DNA of 64,000 bases from a virus. Positions 45,329 to 53,659 of this stretch are shown piece after piece. Every line of letters begins with the position of its first letter. The stretch's first letter is position 1. The DNA is taken from IMG/VR virus record IMGVR_UViG_3300023176_001394, positions 1-64,000 of that record; one strand, written 5' to 3'. The position numbers were made by a program, and so were the translations under genes. The notes beneath the pieces were generated by a model. It ran no database searches. It worked only from the letters and a program-made list of their open reading frames with translations, and was not told where the DNA came from.

Positions 45329-45987
45329 TTTACTTTTGCTGATATCATCATTAAATTGCCGCTATCTGCACCTTCGAATGTTAAGACTTCGTGTTCCATT
45401 TCTAAATTTGTAAGTTGTTCTCTTACTTCTTGTTCAGTAAATGCGGCATATAGAGATCTTCGTAAACTGTCAATGTATTCTTCGTTGTCTTGACCCCATT
45501 CGGCAACTATGTTCTCTAGTTCTTCTTCGGTATTAGGACGCAAGAGATCCATTACCATAATAATTCCTCCGGCTTCGGGAATTTTGCTTGCACTATTCCA
45601 GAATACAGTAGGATCTTCAAAATGATGAAGTACACCGTGACTTATAACTGTGTTACAGTTTTCTACATGTCCTACATCTTCTATCATAATATTTTTTAAT
45701 GTTACATAATCTTCTATACCGTTGCTCTTAATTGTTTGTCTAGCAGTTTCTATCATTCCTTTTGAACCATCTACAGACAAAAAGTGTAAATCATCTATTA
45801 CGTCAAGTAGAGTTACTTCAAGATTAGCAACTCCGCAACCTAAATTTACTATTATTCCTTCTTTGTTTTTTCTGAATTTAAACCATTCTGAGAAACTTGT
45901 ATTAACTAAATTTCTGTTAATCATAGCCCAGCTGTCTATTTCGTTTTTATTTTCTATCAGTGCAGGTTCTGGGATTCGGGTTATCAT
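45325..45987 (-). CDS. SAM-dependent class I methyltransferase
   Basis: 220 residues from the ATG at 45987 (AGGAG upstream); a longer frame reaching 46125 would run across the divergent gene's start and is rejected. IIVNLGCGVANLEVTLLDV is the glycine-rich SAM-binding loop, LHFLSVDGSKGMIETARQTI gives the acidic residue after strand two, and NTVISHGVLHHFEDP is the motif near the catalytic cleft of many small-molecule methyltransferases. It heads the minus-strand operon and is divergent from the radical SAM gene at 46048. Substrate unknown. Confidence 0.77.
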   Translation of the reverse strand: MITRIPEPALIENKNEIDSWAMINRNLVNTSFSEWFKFRKNKEGIIVNLGCGVANLEVTLLDVIDDLHFLSVDGSKGMIETARQTIKSNGIEDYVTLKNIMIEDVGHVENCNTVISHGVLHHFEDPTVFWNSASKIPEAGGIIMVMDLLRPNTEEELENIVAEWGQDNEEYIDSLRRSLYAAFTEQEVREQLTNLEMEHEVLTFEGADSGNLMMISAKVK

Positions 45988-46013
45988 ATATACTCCTATG
46001 CTTATACTTATCA

Positions 46014-46025
46014 GGTAAATATTTA
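46014..46025. promoter_or_regulatory. Possible divergent late promoter pair (weak)
   Basis: The 60-base divergent gap contains a palindromic TAAATATTTA. On the plus strand it reads GGTAAATA, on the minus strand CTTAAATA, each with one mismatch in the fixed positions of NATAAATA. Distances to the two starts (46048 and 45987) are suitable. The assignment is tentative. Confidence 0.3.
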
Positions 46026-46047
46026 AGGACAAATCAAACTGACAAAC

Positions 46048-47577
46048 ATGCACGGAATCATACTTACTGGTTTTGCTGGACAGGCATCTTTTAAGGCAAG
46101 CTATAAAAGAACCGGTGGAGCCCATAGAATAGCTACATATCTCAGAGAGTTAGGATGGGATATAGAAGTCTTGGATTTTATTATGGGTTGGAATTATGAA
46201 CAACTTGTTGAATTCTCACGGTCAAGAATTACAGATAAAACTGTATGGTTAGGGTTTGGCGGTACTTTTCCAATATGGTCAGGAACTTTACAACGTTTTT
46301 TCAACTGGTTTAGAAAAACTTATCCTAATGTAAAAATTATTGCAGGAGGACAAATTTCTAACATTCATAAGATAGAAGCAGACTGGTATGTTACAGGATT
46401 TGGCGAAAAGGCTATGGATGCTCTATTAAAACATATTGTTAGTAATACATCTTTGAAATATAAATTAGATAAAAATGGTAGGAAAGTTGTTGACGGGAAC
46501 CATGACTATCCGAGCTTTCCTATGAAAGATTTACACATTAGTTATCAGGATAGAGATTTTATTTTACCTAATGAAACTCTAGTAACAGAGTTAGGTCGCG
46601 GTTGTATATTTAAATGCTCTTTTTGTAATTTTCCGGTACTAGGAGTTAAAGAAGATCATTCAAGAGGTGCAGAAAATTTAAGAAAAGAACTACAAGAAAA
46701 CTACGATAAATGGGGAGTCACAAAATATGTAATTGCAGACGAGACTGTAAATGATTACTCTGAGAAGTTAGAAAAGTTTGCGAATGTTATAAAAAAATTG
46801 AACTTTAAGCCTAGAATGTACGGGTACGCTAGAGCTGACTTACTTGTATCTAGGAAAAAAGACTGGGATACTATGATAGAAATGGGATTCACCGGTCATC
46901 ACTATGGAATCGAATCAACAAATCCTGCAACATTAAAAGCTGTAGGTAAAGGCATGCATCCTGATAAACTGTTGCCTGGATTGTTAGAAGCTAGAAAATA
47001 CTTTAAAGATAATTCAAATTATAAAGGGCAAGTAAGTTTAATTGCAGGATTACCTCATGAAACTCCTGACACTTTTAAAAAAGGAGTAGAGTGGTTTAAT
47101 AAAAATTGGAGAACAGAAAATGTTATGATGTTTCCTTTTTATATTCCTAAAAAAACTAGTGCCGATACGTTATCTAGTATGAGCGTTGATCATTCTAAGT
47201 ACGGATATACAGAAACTGAAGAAGACTTATACGTTAAAATTAAAGAATTATATAGAGCGATACCTGCACAATATGGAATGGGAGATGGATTAAACGAAAC
47301 AACCGGTTTAAGTTGGAAAAATGAACATTGGAATATATTCGATGTTAGTAAATCTGTTGTAGACTTTTACACGGATAAAAATTATAGATTAACCTATGGT
47401 CCTTTACTTTGGCATATAGGAGAATATGAATTAACTTTTAACAAAGACTTAGACTACTTTAATGATAAAACATTAGCAGATTTAAACATAGGTAATCAAA
47501 TTCAACTAGTACAGGCTAGTAATAAATTAATAGCATCCTATATAGAAAAAAAATTAAATTATGGAAATAGCAGATGA
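46048..47577 (+). CDS. Radical SAM protein with B12-binding-like N-terminal domain
   Basis: 509 residues. N-terminal ~150 residues resemble a cobalamin-binding fold (NVKIIAGGQISNIHKIEADW, VTGFGE) without a DxHxxG motif. The radical SAM motif is Cys186-x3-Cys190-x2-Cys193 (ELGRGCIFKCSFCNF). YGIESTNPATLKAVGKGMHP parallels the FGVESFNPETAK of the minus-strand paralogues, so this is the third member of that subfamily, on the opposite strand. No strong ribosome site is seen at this ATG. It overlaps the SDR-like gene by 4 bases (ATGA). Likely part of the same chemical system. Confidence 0.8.
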   Translation: MHGIILTGFAGQASFKASYKRTGGAHRIATYLRELGWDIEVLDFIMGWNYEQLVEFSRSRITDKTVWLGFGGTFPIWSGTLQRFFNWFRKTYPNVKIIAGGQISNIHKIEADWYVTGFGEKAMDALLKHIVSNTSLKYKLDKNGRKVVDGNHDYPSFPMKDLHISYQDRDFILPNETLVTELGRGCIFKCSFCNFPVLGVKEDHSRGAENLRKELQENYDKWGVTKYVIADETVNDYSEKLEKFANVIKKLNFKPRMYGYARADLLVSRKKDWDTMIEMGFTGHHYGIESTNPATLKAVGKGMHPDKLLPGLLEARKYFKDNSNYKGQVSLIAGLPHETPDTFKKGVEWFNKNWRTENVMMFPFYIPKKTSADTLSSMSVDHSKYGYTETEEDLYVKIKELYRAIPAQYGMGDGLNETTGLSWKNEHWNIFDVSKSVVDFYTDKNYRLTYGPLLWHIGEYELTFNKDLDYFNDKTLADLNIGNQIQLVQASNKLIASYIEKKLNYGNSR

Positions 47578-48149
47578 AAATTTTAATAACGGGCCATAGT
47601 AAAGGAATAGGTAAAGCGATTTATGATTTACTTAAATTACAAGGACATGATGTTATAGGTTTAAGCAGATCTAATAATTTTGATATTAATGATATTTGCT
47701 TAACTGATCATTTGCACGGGGTAGACGTGTTTATAAACAACGCATATGTAAGCAGACATCAATCTAGATTGCTCAAAGAAGCTATACAGTATTGGAATAA
47801 TGATAGCTCTAAGTTAATAATTAATATTAATAGCAAACTTTCTTTAGTACCTATTGATACAAAGACTTTAGATCAATGGACAAAAGATTATATAAATGAG
47901 AAAAAATATCAGTCTGAGATTGTGAACAAATTATTTGTTGCCGGCGGCGTAAAAATATGTAATTTAATTATAGGTTTAGCTAAAACAGATATGTCAAAAG
48001 ATGTTTTTGATTCTCCTATAGCGTTAGACCCTAAATATATTGCACAAACCGTAAATAGTGTAATCAAACTTTCCCCTAATATAAATATACAAAGTATAGT
48101 CGTAGATGCACCGGGGTTAAACTGGCAAAATATTAAAAGGTTAATGTAA
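47574..48149 (+). CDS. Short-chain dehydrogenase/reductase-like protein, short
   Basis: 191 residues. The N-terminus MKILITGHSKGIGKAIYDLL carries the TGxxxGIG nucleotide-binding motif (residues 6-13). FINNAYV replaces the NNAG motif. A Ser-Tyr-Lys triad is only partly recognisable (INSKLSLVP, then YINEKKYQ). At 191 residues it is shorter than the usual ~250, so it may be a minimal or specialised NAD(P)-dependent enzyme. Start overlaps the previous stop (ATGA) and its own stop overlaps the next start by one base (TAATG). Substrate unknown. Confidence 0.62.
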   Translation: MKILITGHSKGIGKAIYDLLKLQGHDVIGLSRSNNFDINDICLTDHLHGVDVFINNAYVSRHQSRLLKEAIQYWNNDSSKLIININSKLSLVPIDTKTLDQWTKDYINEKKYQSEIVNKLFVAGGVKICNLIIGLAKTDMSKDVFDSPIALDPKYIAQTVNSVIKLSPNINIQSIVVDAPGLNWQNIKRLM

Positions 48150-48649
48150 TGTGGAATACAGTAGAAGAATTTGCAGAATGGTATAAAGATGAAGGATTTC
48201 CTTTTAGACCTCCCCAAAATAATTCAATTTACAGAACAAATAATGCAAGTGCTGTTGTGCTATGGAGACAAGGACGCTTTCAAGCCGAGCTTTATATAGC
48301 AGATGCTGATCAGATTACTCCTGAACATTCGCATCCTGGTGTAGAAAGTGTTATTATGTATTTGAGTGGCGATGGCAACACTACTATTAACGGCAAAGAA
48401 GTTGCTGATCCTAAACCCTTTTGGGATCTTACAAATGAAGATGGTACAAGTGTGTTGTTTACACAAACCTTAAGAGTAGATCCTAACGATACACATGGAC
48501 TAACAACAGGACCGAGAGGATTTGCATTTTTAAGTTTAGAAATGTGGCCAGAAGATATCGATACTACCAGTGTCACAGTACACTGGGAAGGAGAAACAAC
48601 CGGAGATATTCACGATAAACAACGACAAAAGGTTTTAAACAATGAATGA
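48149..48649 (+). CDS. Cupin-type protein
   Basis: 166 residues. TPEHSHPGVESVIMYLSGDG contains a His-x-His metal ligand pair and GNTTINGKEV continues the cupin first motif; the second motif appears as VDPNDTHGLTTGPRGFAFLS. A small cytosolic cupin is likely; such proteins can be isomerases, dioxygenases or binding proteins. It is the first of two paralogous cupins with the same order (QGRFQAELYIAD here, HGRWQVELYLIH next door). Start overlaps the previous stop (TAATG). Confidence 0.68.
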   Translation: MWNTVEEFAEWYKDEGFPFRPPQNNSIYRTNNASAVVLWRQGRFQAELYIADADQITPEHSHPGVESVIMYLSGDGNTTINGKEVADPKPFWDLTNEDGTSVLFTQTLRVDPNDTHGLTTGPRGFAFLSLEMWPEDIDTTSVTVHWEGETTGDIHDKQRQKVLNNE

Positions 48650-49208
48650 TAAAGTAGTAGACACACCCGAATATAGTATGAGATTTACACCTAGTGTACA
48701 TCCTCATGCAGACATTCAAATTCCTGAAACATGGAATGATGTAAAAGAGTTCGGAGATTGGTGGATGGCCAAAGGTATGCCTATGCTTTTTCCTAAGGAC
48801 CCAGAAGTCTTTTTATCAGATGATGCTACTGCTATTAGTTTATTCAGACACGGTAGATGGCAAGTTGAATTATATCTAATACATCCTAACCCTAAAGTTC
48901 CTGAACATGAACATCCTGGAGTACAGGTTATTAAAATGGATATGGTACATGCACCTGTTCCTTTAATGAGTAACATTTTAAATAGAGGCGAGTCACACGG
49001 CGCCGGAACAAGATTAGATGCAGAAACTATAGGATTTCCTTTAATTGCTTTTCAGTACTGGGAAGATAGAGAACCTTGTACTATTGCCGCTATGTGGAAA
49101 GGCCCAACAGTAGGACCATTACAAGAAGCATTAATCAGACGTTTTCATCCTGATGCATATGTTATAGAAGGGTATGCTGATATAACCAGGTTAAAAAATG
49201 AAGCATGA
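48642..49208 (+). CDS. Cupin-type protein, paralogue of upstream gene
   Basis: 188 residues. VPEHEHPGVQVIKMDMVHAP is the His-x-His-bearing first motif and ILNRGESHGAGTRLDAETIG takes the place of the second. Similarity to the preceding cupin extends over the whole length, including the N-terminal FGDWWMAKGMPMLFPKD and the FAEWYKDEGFPFRPPQN of its neighbour, so the two arose by duplication. It overlaps its neighbours by 8 and 11 bases. Role unknown. Confidence 0.66.
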   Translation: MNDKVVDTPEYSMRFTPSVHPHADIQIPETWNDVKEFGDWWMAKGMPMLFPKDPEVFLSDDATAISLFRHGRWQVELYLIHPNPKVPEHEHPGVQVIKMDMVHAPVPLMSNILNRGESHGAGTRLDAETIGFPLIAFQYWEDREPCTIAAMWKGPTVGPLQEALIRRFHPDAYVIEGYADITRLKNEA

Positions 49209-49818
49209 TATATTTCCGCTTTCTGTATGGAAAACAACGTATAATGATGTTTTAGACATCAAAACAAATGTCTTTCCTAAAATAGAACAAGAATTTGATC
49301 TAACAAAAGATAATAACAATCCTACAATGGTCAATGGTACATTGTGTACATACAATCAGTATGACAAAATACATCAAATGTCTGAAGCAAAGGAATTAGT
49401 TAGATTTGCTGAAAATGAAGCAAAACTGTATTGGAAAGAGTTAAATTATACTGACCTTTTAGAACCAAAAATGATACAGTGTTGGGCAAACCGTCAACCT
49501 AAAGGCGGTAGTATACGCAGTCATTTACACGGAACTATGCCTATTACTGCGGTGCTTTATGTAAATGCTAAACAGGGAATGGGTAATATTGTATTAGAAA
49601 ATCCTTTAGAAAACCTGTTAGTAAGTCAGCCTATGGATTACAAAGCTCAAGCATTTATGCATTATGAAATAGAAGTAAGCACTGGAGATTTCATCATGTT
49701 TCCTGGCTGGATGCGTCACTATGTTCAGGAGAATACTCTTGAAGAAGAACGTCTTGTTATAGGTATGAATTTTGGATCTAAAGGAAACTATCTAGCAGGG
49801 CAATGGATATCAGCCTAA
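49198..49818 (+). CDS. 2OG-Fe(II) oxygenase-type phage protein (HxH type)
   Basis: 206 residues. GGSIRSHLHGTMPITAVLYV and, further on, DFIMFPGWMRHYVQENT followed by EERLVIGMNF are the signatures of the phage-associated oxygenase family in which a His-x-His pair (His109/His111), a distal His174 and Arg185 line the beta-helix. A paralogue lies immediately downstream on the opposite strand, and the two 3' ends overlap by 9 bases. Substrate unknown; its place after two cupins suggests a common pathway. Confidence 0.72.
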   Translation: MKHDIFPLSVWKTTYNDVLDIKTNVFPKIEQEFDLTKDNNNPTMVNGTLCTYNQYDKIHQMSEAKELVRFAENEAKLYWKELNYTDLLEPKMIQCWANRQPKGGSIRSHLHGTMPITAVLYVNAKQGMGNIVLENPLENLLVSQPMDYKAQAFMHYEIEVSTGDFIMFPGWMRHYVQENTLEEERLVIGMNFGSKGNYLAGQWISA

Positions 49819-50442
49819 TGGATTTGGTTTAAAATCCATCCAAGCACCTACATTAAATCCCATAACAATTCTATTTTCTTTACTCATATTACTTCTAACA
49901 TGATGTCTCATCCATCCTGGAAACATTGCTAACTTACCTGTTTTTACTTTAATTGTTTCAGTATATAGATAAGGCTTGTACATAAAATCATATGGCATTT
50001 TTCCTTTAACCATTTCTAAAGGATCTTCAAGGAAAAGATTACCCATATCTTCGTCTGCATCAACATAAAAAACACCGCCAACTGGTACAGGGTTATGATT
50101 ATGAGCTGGTGTAAATCCTCCTGGAGGAACATCGTTAGCCCATAATTGCATAACATATGGTTCTATTCTTTGAGTATAATTACATGCTTTCCAATATTCT
50201 TTTGCATGGAAATTTACAAAATCTGTAATTGGTTTAAGTTCTTCTCTTTCATGTAAGTTTGGTTCAGTTCTAGCAAAAATAGGATTCCCATCTTTATCAA
50301 AATAATCATTGCCTGTAGCAATATTGTTCTTAAATAAAGGCATTAATTTTTCTTTTATTTCGTTTCTAATTAAGTCAAAGTCTTCAAATTCTGCTTCGTA
50401 TATTAAAGTTGGAAATATTTCTTTTACTACTCCTGATTTCAT
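49810..50442 (-). CDS. 2OG-Fe(II) oxygenase-type phage protein, paralogue
   Basis: 210 residues. GGFTPAHNHNPVPVGGVFYV and KLAMFPGWMRHHVRSNMS, then ENRIVMGFNVG, align with the protein on the other strand, including the His-x-His pair, the distal His and the Arg. An IFPTLIYEAEF start is common in this family. Start overlaps the methyltransferase stop (TAATG). The presence of two paralogues in convergent orientation suggests either different substrates or a recent duplication with inversion. Confidence 0.72.
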   Translation of the reverse strand: MKSGVVKEIFPTLIYEAEFEDFDLIRNEIKEKLMPLFKNNIATGNDYFDKDGNPIFARTEPNLHEREELKPITDFVNFHAKEYWKACNYTQRIEPYVMQLWANDVPPGGFTPAHNHNPVPVGGVFYVDADEDMGNLFLEDPLEMVKGKMPYDFMYKPYLYTETIKVKTGKLAMFPGWMRHHVRSNMSKENRIVMGFNVGAWMDFKPNPLG

Positions 50443-51221
50443 TACTTACACCTTTTCCATATTGCACTATATCCGCTAACCATACGTTCGCCATCTTCAG
50501 TTTTCATGTTATCTACATGCTTAGGTATATTATTAAATTCTATTGTTGATACAGGATCGGATTTCATTGCTTCTGATATCTCGCCCATGACATCCTCATT
50601 CGGAATTAGTCTAACATCGACTGCGAATGTCCCGCCAATTTTTAGATGATCTAAAGTTTTTTGCCAGTATGTTTCTTTAGGATAATGCCAACACCAAGAC
50701 AGATAGCTAGTTACAGCATCTACTTCATCCGGCCATTCCTCTTCGGGACCTTGCATTTTAAATCTGCTAGGGTCTATATCAGAAGTATTAATGCAGTCAA
50801 CAACCGGAGCCCAACTATTATATTCAGGATAATCTTTTTGGTAAAAAATTCCAGGCTTAAACTCAAAACCTTCTTTGTCAACAAGTGTAAAGGTTGATTG
50901 AGGCAAGTATTTTGCTAACAGTAAGTCTTGTACAGCAATACCGCTACCTACATCTACAATTTTTGCATCGTCTTGTAAATTGTATAGTCCTTGACTGTCG
51001 CGCCTGTCCCAAAACATTTGATACCATTTAGGAAAATATTCATAAAATAATTGTAGTGTTGATTCTTGTCCTCTAATATACAATCCTGCTTGAATATTAC
51101 TCCAGCGAGCCAATTCATTAACATCAGACCAAGATAAATTAACAGGACCTTTACTTGTTTTTATTTCTAAATTATAACGTAGCCAATTTTTTGTATAAAG
51201 ATCCATGTCTTCAAGCGGCAT
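50442..51221 (-). CDS. SAM-dependent methyltransferase-like protein
   Basis: 259 residues. KIVDVGSGIAVQDLLLAKYL is the SAM-binding glycine loop and FTLVDKEGFEF places the acidic residue after strand two. DAVTSYLSWCWHYP holds the usual position of the catalytic/motif IV strand. The N-terminal ~90 residues are helical (SWSDVNELARWSNIQ). Start at 51221 has AAGGAG upstream and a late box further upstream, so it is probably expressed late with the oxygenase gene that follows. Substrate unknown. Confidence 0.7.
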   Translation of the reverse strand: MPLEDMDLYTKNWLRYNLEIKTSKGPVNLSWSDVNELARWSNIQAGLYIRGQESTLQLFYEYFPKWYQMFWDRRDSQGLYNLQDDAKIVDVGSGIAVQDLLLAKYLPQSTFTLVDKEGFEFKPGIFYQKDYPEYNSWAPVVDCINTSDIDPSRFKMQGPEEEWPDEVDAVTSYLSWCWHYPKETYWQKTLDHLKIGGTFAVDVRLIPNEDVMGEISEAMKSDPVSTIEFNNIPKHVDNMKTEDGERMVSGYSAIWKRCK

Positions 51222-51242
51222 AATGTTCTCCTTAGTATAAAA

Positions 51243-51250
51243 TATTTATG
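51243..51250 (-). promoter_or_regulatory. T4-type late promoter box CATAAATA (minus strand)
   Basis: On the minus strand CATAAATA precedes the methyltransferase start at 51221 by about 21 bases. It forms a divergent pair with the plus-strand box at 51281-51288 in the 92-base gap. Confidence 0.6.
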
Positions 51251-51280
51251 AGAGCTTACATAGTTGTATTGTAAAACTGA

Positions 51281-51288
51281 GATAAATA
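51281..51288 (+). promoter_or_regulatory. T4-type late promoter box GATAAATA
   Basis: GATAAATA lies 25 bases upstream of the ATG at 51314, which has AGGA. Late transcription of the two small genes that follow is inferred. Confidence 0.68.
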
Positions 51289-51313
51289 TACATATAAAAA
51301 GATAGGAATACTT

Positions 51314-52027
51314 ATGTCAGACTTTGTAAGATCAGCTAGAAAATCAGAACTTAACATAAAGTCCTTAGACTGGACTGATGGTAAGATAAATGAATACTAT
51401 GGAGGTTTTGCTACAGATCTAGCAACTAAAGTTGCTTTTGAAAGAGTAAGCACAGGTTATATAGCCGCTACGCCTGGTAGAATTAATTTAGTGCAAATTA
51501 CAACAGGCGATAGATATGTATATCAAACAACAAACGGTCCTACATGGGAAGCATATACAAAACTATACAATACTTTTTCTTCTGATAATGTAAAACTAGA
51601 AAATCCTTTATACAGAGATACAAGCACTAGCAAAGAGTATTTAGAAATAAGAACTCCTAACAGAGAAATAGGACTTTCAATATCTGCTAAGATGTCAAAA
51701 GAGTCAACATTGGGTAAAGATGTATATGAAACTTATCTATTAGGATGGATAGATGCTGTTGCAGAAATATTACCTATTGTAAAGCCAATAGCTCAAGAAT
51801 ACAATATAGGACTACCAAAGGCATTATTTTATCCAGGAAACTACCTAAAAGATTCAAGTAGTAGTTATTTTACTAATTTAGAAACAGATTGGAATGTTTC
51901 ATTAACAAGTTTTTATGCAGACACAATGTCAGCGTTCCTGGAAAAATTAAAAAGTAATGTTAGTCATACGTTGCCAATAGGTAACATAGAAACTCTAGAA
52001 CAACGTGCGAGGTCAACATGGACTTAG
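51314..52027 (+). CDS. Unknown late protein (237 aa)
   Basis: 237 residues behind a late promoter. The N-terminus SDFVRSARKSELNIKSLDWTD is followed by strand-rich and then helical segments. The last 40 residues are helical (SVSHTLPIG-like spacing with NIETLEQRARSTW). No enzyme motif is recognised. Late expression and its two-gene unit suggest a virion or assembly protein, but it lies apart from the main structural block. It overlaps the next small gene by 10 bases. Confidence 0.55.
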   Translation: MSDFVRSARKSELNIKSLDWTDGKINEYYGGFATDLATKVAFERVSTGYIAATPGRINLVQITTGDRYVYQTTNGPTWEAYTKLYNTFSSDNVKLENPLYRDTSTSKEYLEIRTPNREIGLSISAKMSKESTLGKDVYETYLLGWIDAVAEILPIVKPIAQEYNIGLPKALFYPGNYLKDSSSSYFTNLETDWNVSLTSFYADTMSAFLEKLKSNVSHTLPIGNIETLEQRARSTWT

Positions 52028-52200
52028 ATCAATACTTTGGCTCTATAAAAGTTTATAGAGATGGTACAGTCATTTTTGAAAAATCAGATCTACCTATTCA
52101 AAATGTAGGTGATATGCTAGAACATTTCTTTTACGCTAATGCTACAAAAATAGAAGTAACATTACCGGACGGGTCTACAAGAGATCTAAGATTTAGATAA
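52018..52200 (+). CDS. Small unknown protein (60 aa)
   Basis: A 60-residue acidic protein (GSIKVYRDGTVIFEKSDLPI, then NVGDMLEHFFYANATKIEV). It starts inside the previous gene and its last 15 bases overlap the convergent oxygenase gene. The small strand-rich pattern could be a ubiquitin-like or accessory subunit of the upstream protein, but nothing identifies it. Confidence 0.5.
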   Translation: MDLDQYFGSIKVYRDGTVIFEKSDLPIQNVGDMLEHFFYANATKIEVTLPDGSTRDLRFR

Positions 52201-52905
52201 GTCTTTTATAATTTTATAAGCACTAGGTAGCACACTTAAAAAGAACTGTAATCCAGGTTCGTCATTACAGTATGCATCGTGTACTATAGAAGTATCAATT
52301 AAATAAATTCTGCCTGGTTCTATATCTTCGTGTTCAACAAGTTCGTTGCCATGTGCAAATCTTAATTTAATAGTATTACTGGTTGTACCCCATAGGCGTA
52401 ACCATGGACTAGGTAATAGTGTATCGATGTGAGGTTTAAATTCTGCACCTTTATCCCATAATAAAATATTAGATCTACACCAGTGTCCTTTGAACACTCT
52501 TAATGGATCCATAGATGACATCCATAAGACTTCTGTAGGTCGCAGACAATCTGTTTCTAAGAGCGGAGAGTTAGGATTATTAACATTCCATTCATATAAA
52601 GATCCATTTATAGGATCATTATCTTGTAAATGGCCATATTGATTGACAAGCGCAAGTCCTTGTCTAGGTAATTCGGTATGCTGTTTCCCCCATTGTTGAA
52701 AATATCTTTGATATTCAACTACTTGAGATAAGAATAGATCTACATCTATTTTTATATCTAACGGAACTAACGGTTTGGTATGTAAACTTTTATAGTCAGT
52801 TTCAGATACAAATTCGCTTATACTTGCATACTTTTCTTTTTGTATATCATTAGAAAAGAACGCTGTTTTAGTATCTTCTATTATTTTATTTGTATCAACT
52901 AGCAT
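52186..52905 (-). CDS. Aspartyl/asparaginyl beta-hydroxylase-like oxygenase
   Basis: 239 residues from the ATG at 52905; a TTG further up at 52944 would overlap the neighbour more and lacks support. His159-x-Asp161 (EFKPHIDTLLPSPWLRLWGT) and His209 (IYLIDTSIVHDAYC) form the HxD...H triad. The Arg in WLRLW is at the typical position of the strand after HxD. The N-terminal ~110 residues are mostly helical. It overlaps the next oxygenase-like gene upstream by 11 bases. A 2OG-dependent hydroxylase is likely; substrate unknown. Confidence 0.7.
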   Translation of the reverse strand: MLVDTNKIIEDTKTAFFSNDIQKEKYASISEFVSETDYKSLHTKPLVPLDIKIDVDLFLSQVVEYQRYFQQWGKQHTELPRQGLALVNQYGHLQDNDPINGSLYEWNVNNPNSPLLETDCLRPTEVLWMSSMDPLRVFKGHWCRSNILLWDKGAEFKPHIDTLLPSPWLRLWGTTSNTIKLRFAHGNELVEHEDIEPGRIYLIDTSIVHDAYCNDEPGLQFFLSVLPSAYKIIKDLSKS

Positions 52906-53353
52906 AGCGTATTCTCTTTGACAAGTCGTTAAATGATTCGTCAAAAATGCTTATTTTTAACATAATTCGTTCTGTGTTATTATTTTTTACACAATGAGGT
53001 TTAGTAGTATCTAATAAAATCTGTGTGTATAGATATTCCGCACCTTGTATTGTAATAGGCGCAGGGTTATCTGTTAAAATAAAGTTCAAACTACAAGTTG
53101 TATTGTTGTCTACATGCTCGGGTATTTCAGCAAAAGGTTTAAGCCAATAAAATCTAGGCCTTCCTTCTACTTCAAAGTCTTGCATGATTTGATTAATGTA
53201 ATCACTTGTATAATGACCTATAGACCAATCGTCTAATTTTAAGTCGGGGTATCTTCCGTCAGTGTATGGTTGAGATTGTTGTTTTGCTTCTTTTGCTTGT
53301 TCTAGCAAAAGTTTTTTATTTAAATCGTAATTTAAATGTACAACTGGCTCCAT
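52895..53353 (-). CDS. Small 2OG oxygenase-like protein (HxD...H...R)
   Basis: 152 residues. AEIPEHVDNNTTCSLNFIL provides His80-x-Asp82, PHCVKNNNTERIMLKISI gives His120 and Arg129, the layout of beta-hydroxylase-like 2OG enzymes. It starts directly after the upstream gene's stop (TAG then ATG) and overlaps the second oxygenase gene by 11 bases. Two oxygenases in tandem imply successive or alternative hydroxylations. No binding partner is evident. Confidence 0.68.
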   Translation of the reverse strand: MEPVVHLNYDLNKKLLLEQAKEAKQQSQPYTDGRYPDLKLDDWSIGHYTSDYINQIMQDFEVEGRPRFYWLKPFAEIPEHVDNNTTCSLNFILTDNPAPITIQGAEYLYTQILLDTTKPHCVKNNNTERIMLKISIFDESFNDLSKRIRYAS

Positions 53354-53659
53354 CTACTTTCTTTTCTTTAAGAACATTTTTGTTCTTTTTTGAACATCAT
53401 TTTTAACACGCACAGTATCTAGCCTGAAGTCTACATTGACTATTGCATCCTGATATTCTTCCATCAAATCTTCCAATGCAACGGATACGTCAACACCTTT
53501 AGGATTTTTCTTAGTGTCGATTTCCCAAACTCTACCGTCAACAAATGTAATGATAACGGTGTCAATGTATTCGACTGGTACAACATCAATTTGTATGTCT
53601 TTTAAAACTTCTGGCCAATGTGCTACTACTTCTTTCGGTAATTTTTTACTCTTAGGCAC
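53354..53659 (-). CDS. Conserved marine-phage protein of unknown function
   Basis: 101 residues from a GTG at 53659 that overlaps the upstream stop by 8 bases; an ATG at 53761 would overlap by 110 bases and is less likely. The protein PKSKKLPKEVVAHWPEVLKD, then VVPVEYIDTVIITFVDGRVW and FRLDTVRVKNDVQKRTK, is the kind of sequence I recall as conserved in marine T4-like phages. A basic N- and C-terminus suggest nucleic-acid contact; not demonstrated. Confidence 0.6.
   Translation of the reverse strand: MPKSKKLPKEVVAHWPEVLKDIQIDVVPVEYIDTVIITFVDGRVWEIDTKKNPKGVDVSVALEDLMEEYQDAIVNVDFRLDTVRVKNDVQKRTKMFLKKRK

Noticed and set aside
45988-46125. N-terminal extension of the methyltransferase gene to 46125
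   Set aside because: The extension runs through the divergent gene start and lacks a ribosome site; the ATG at 45987 has AGGAG and the SAM-binding domain follows it.
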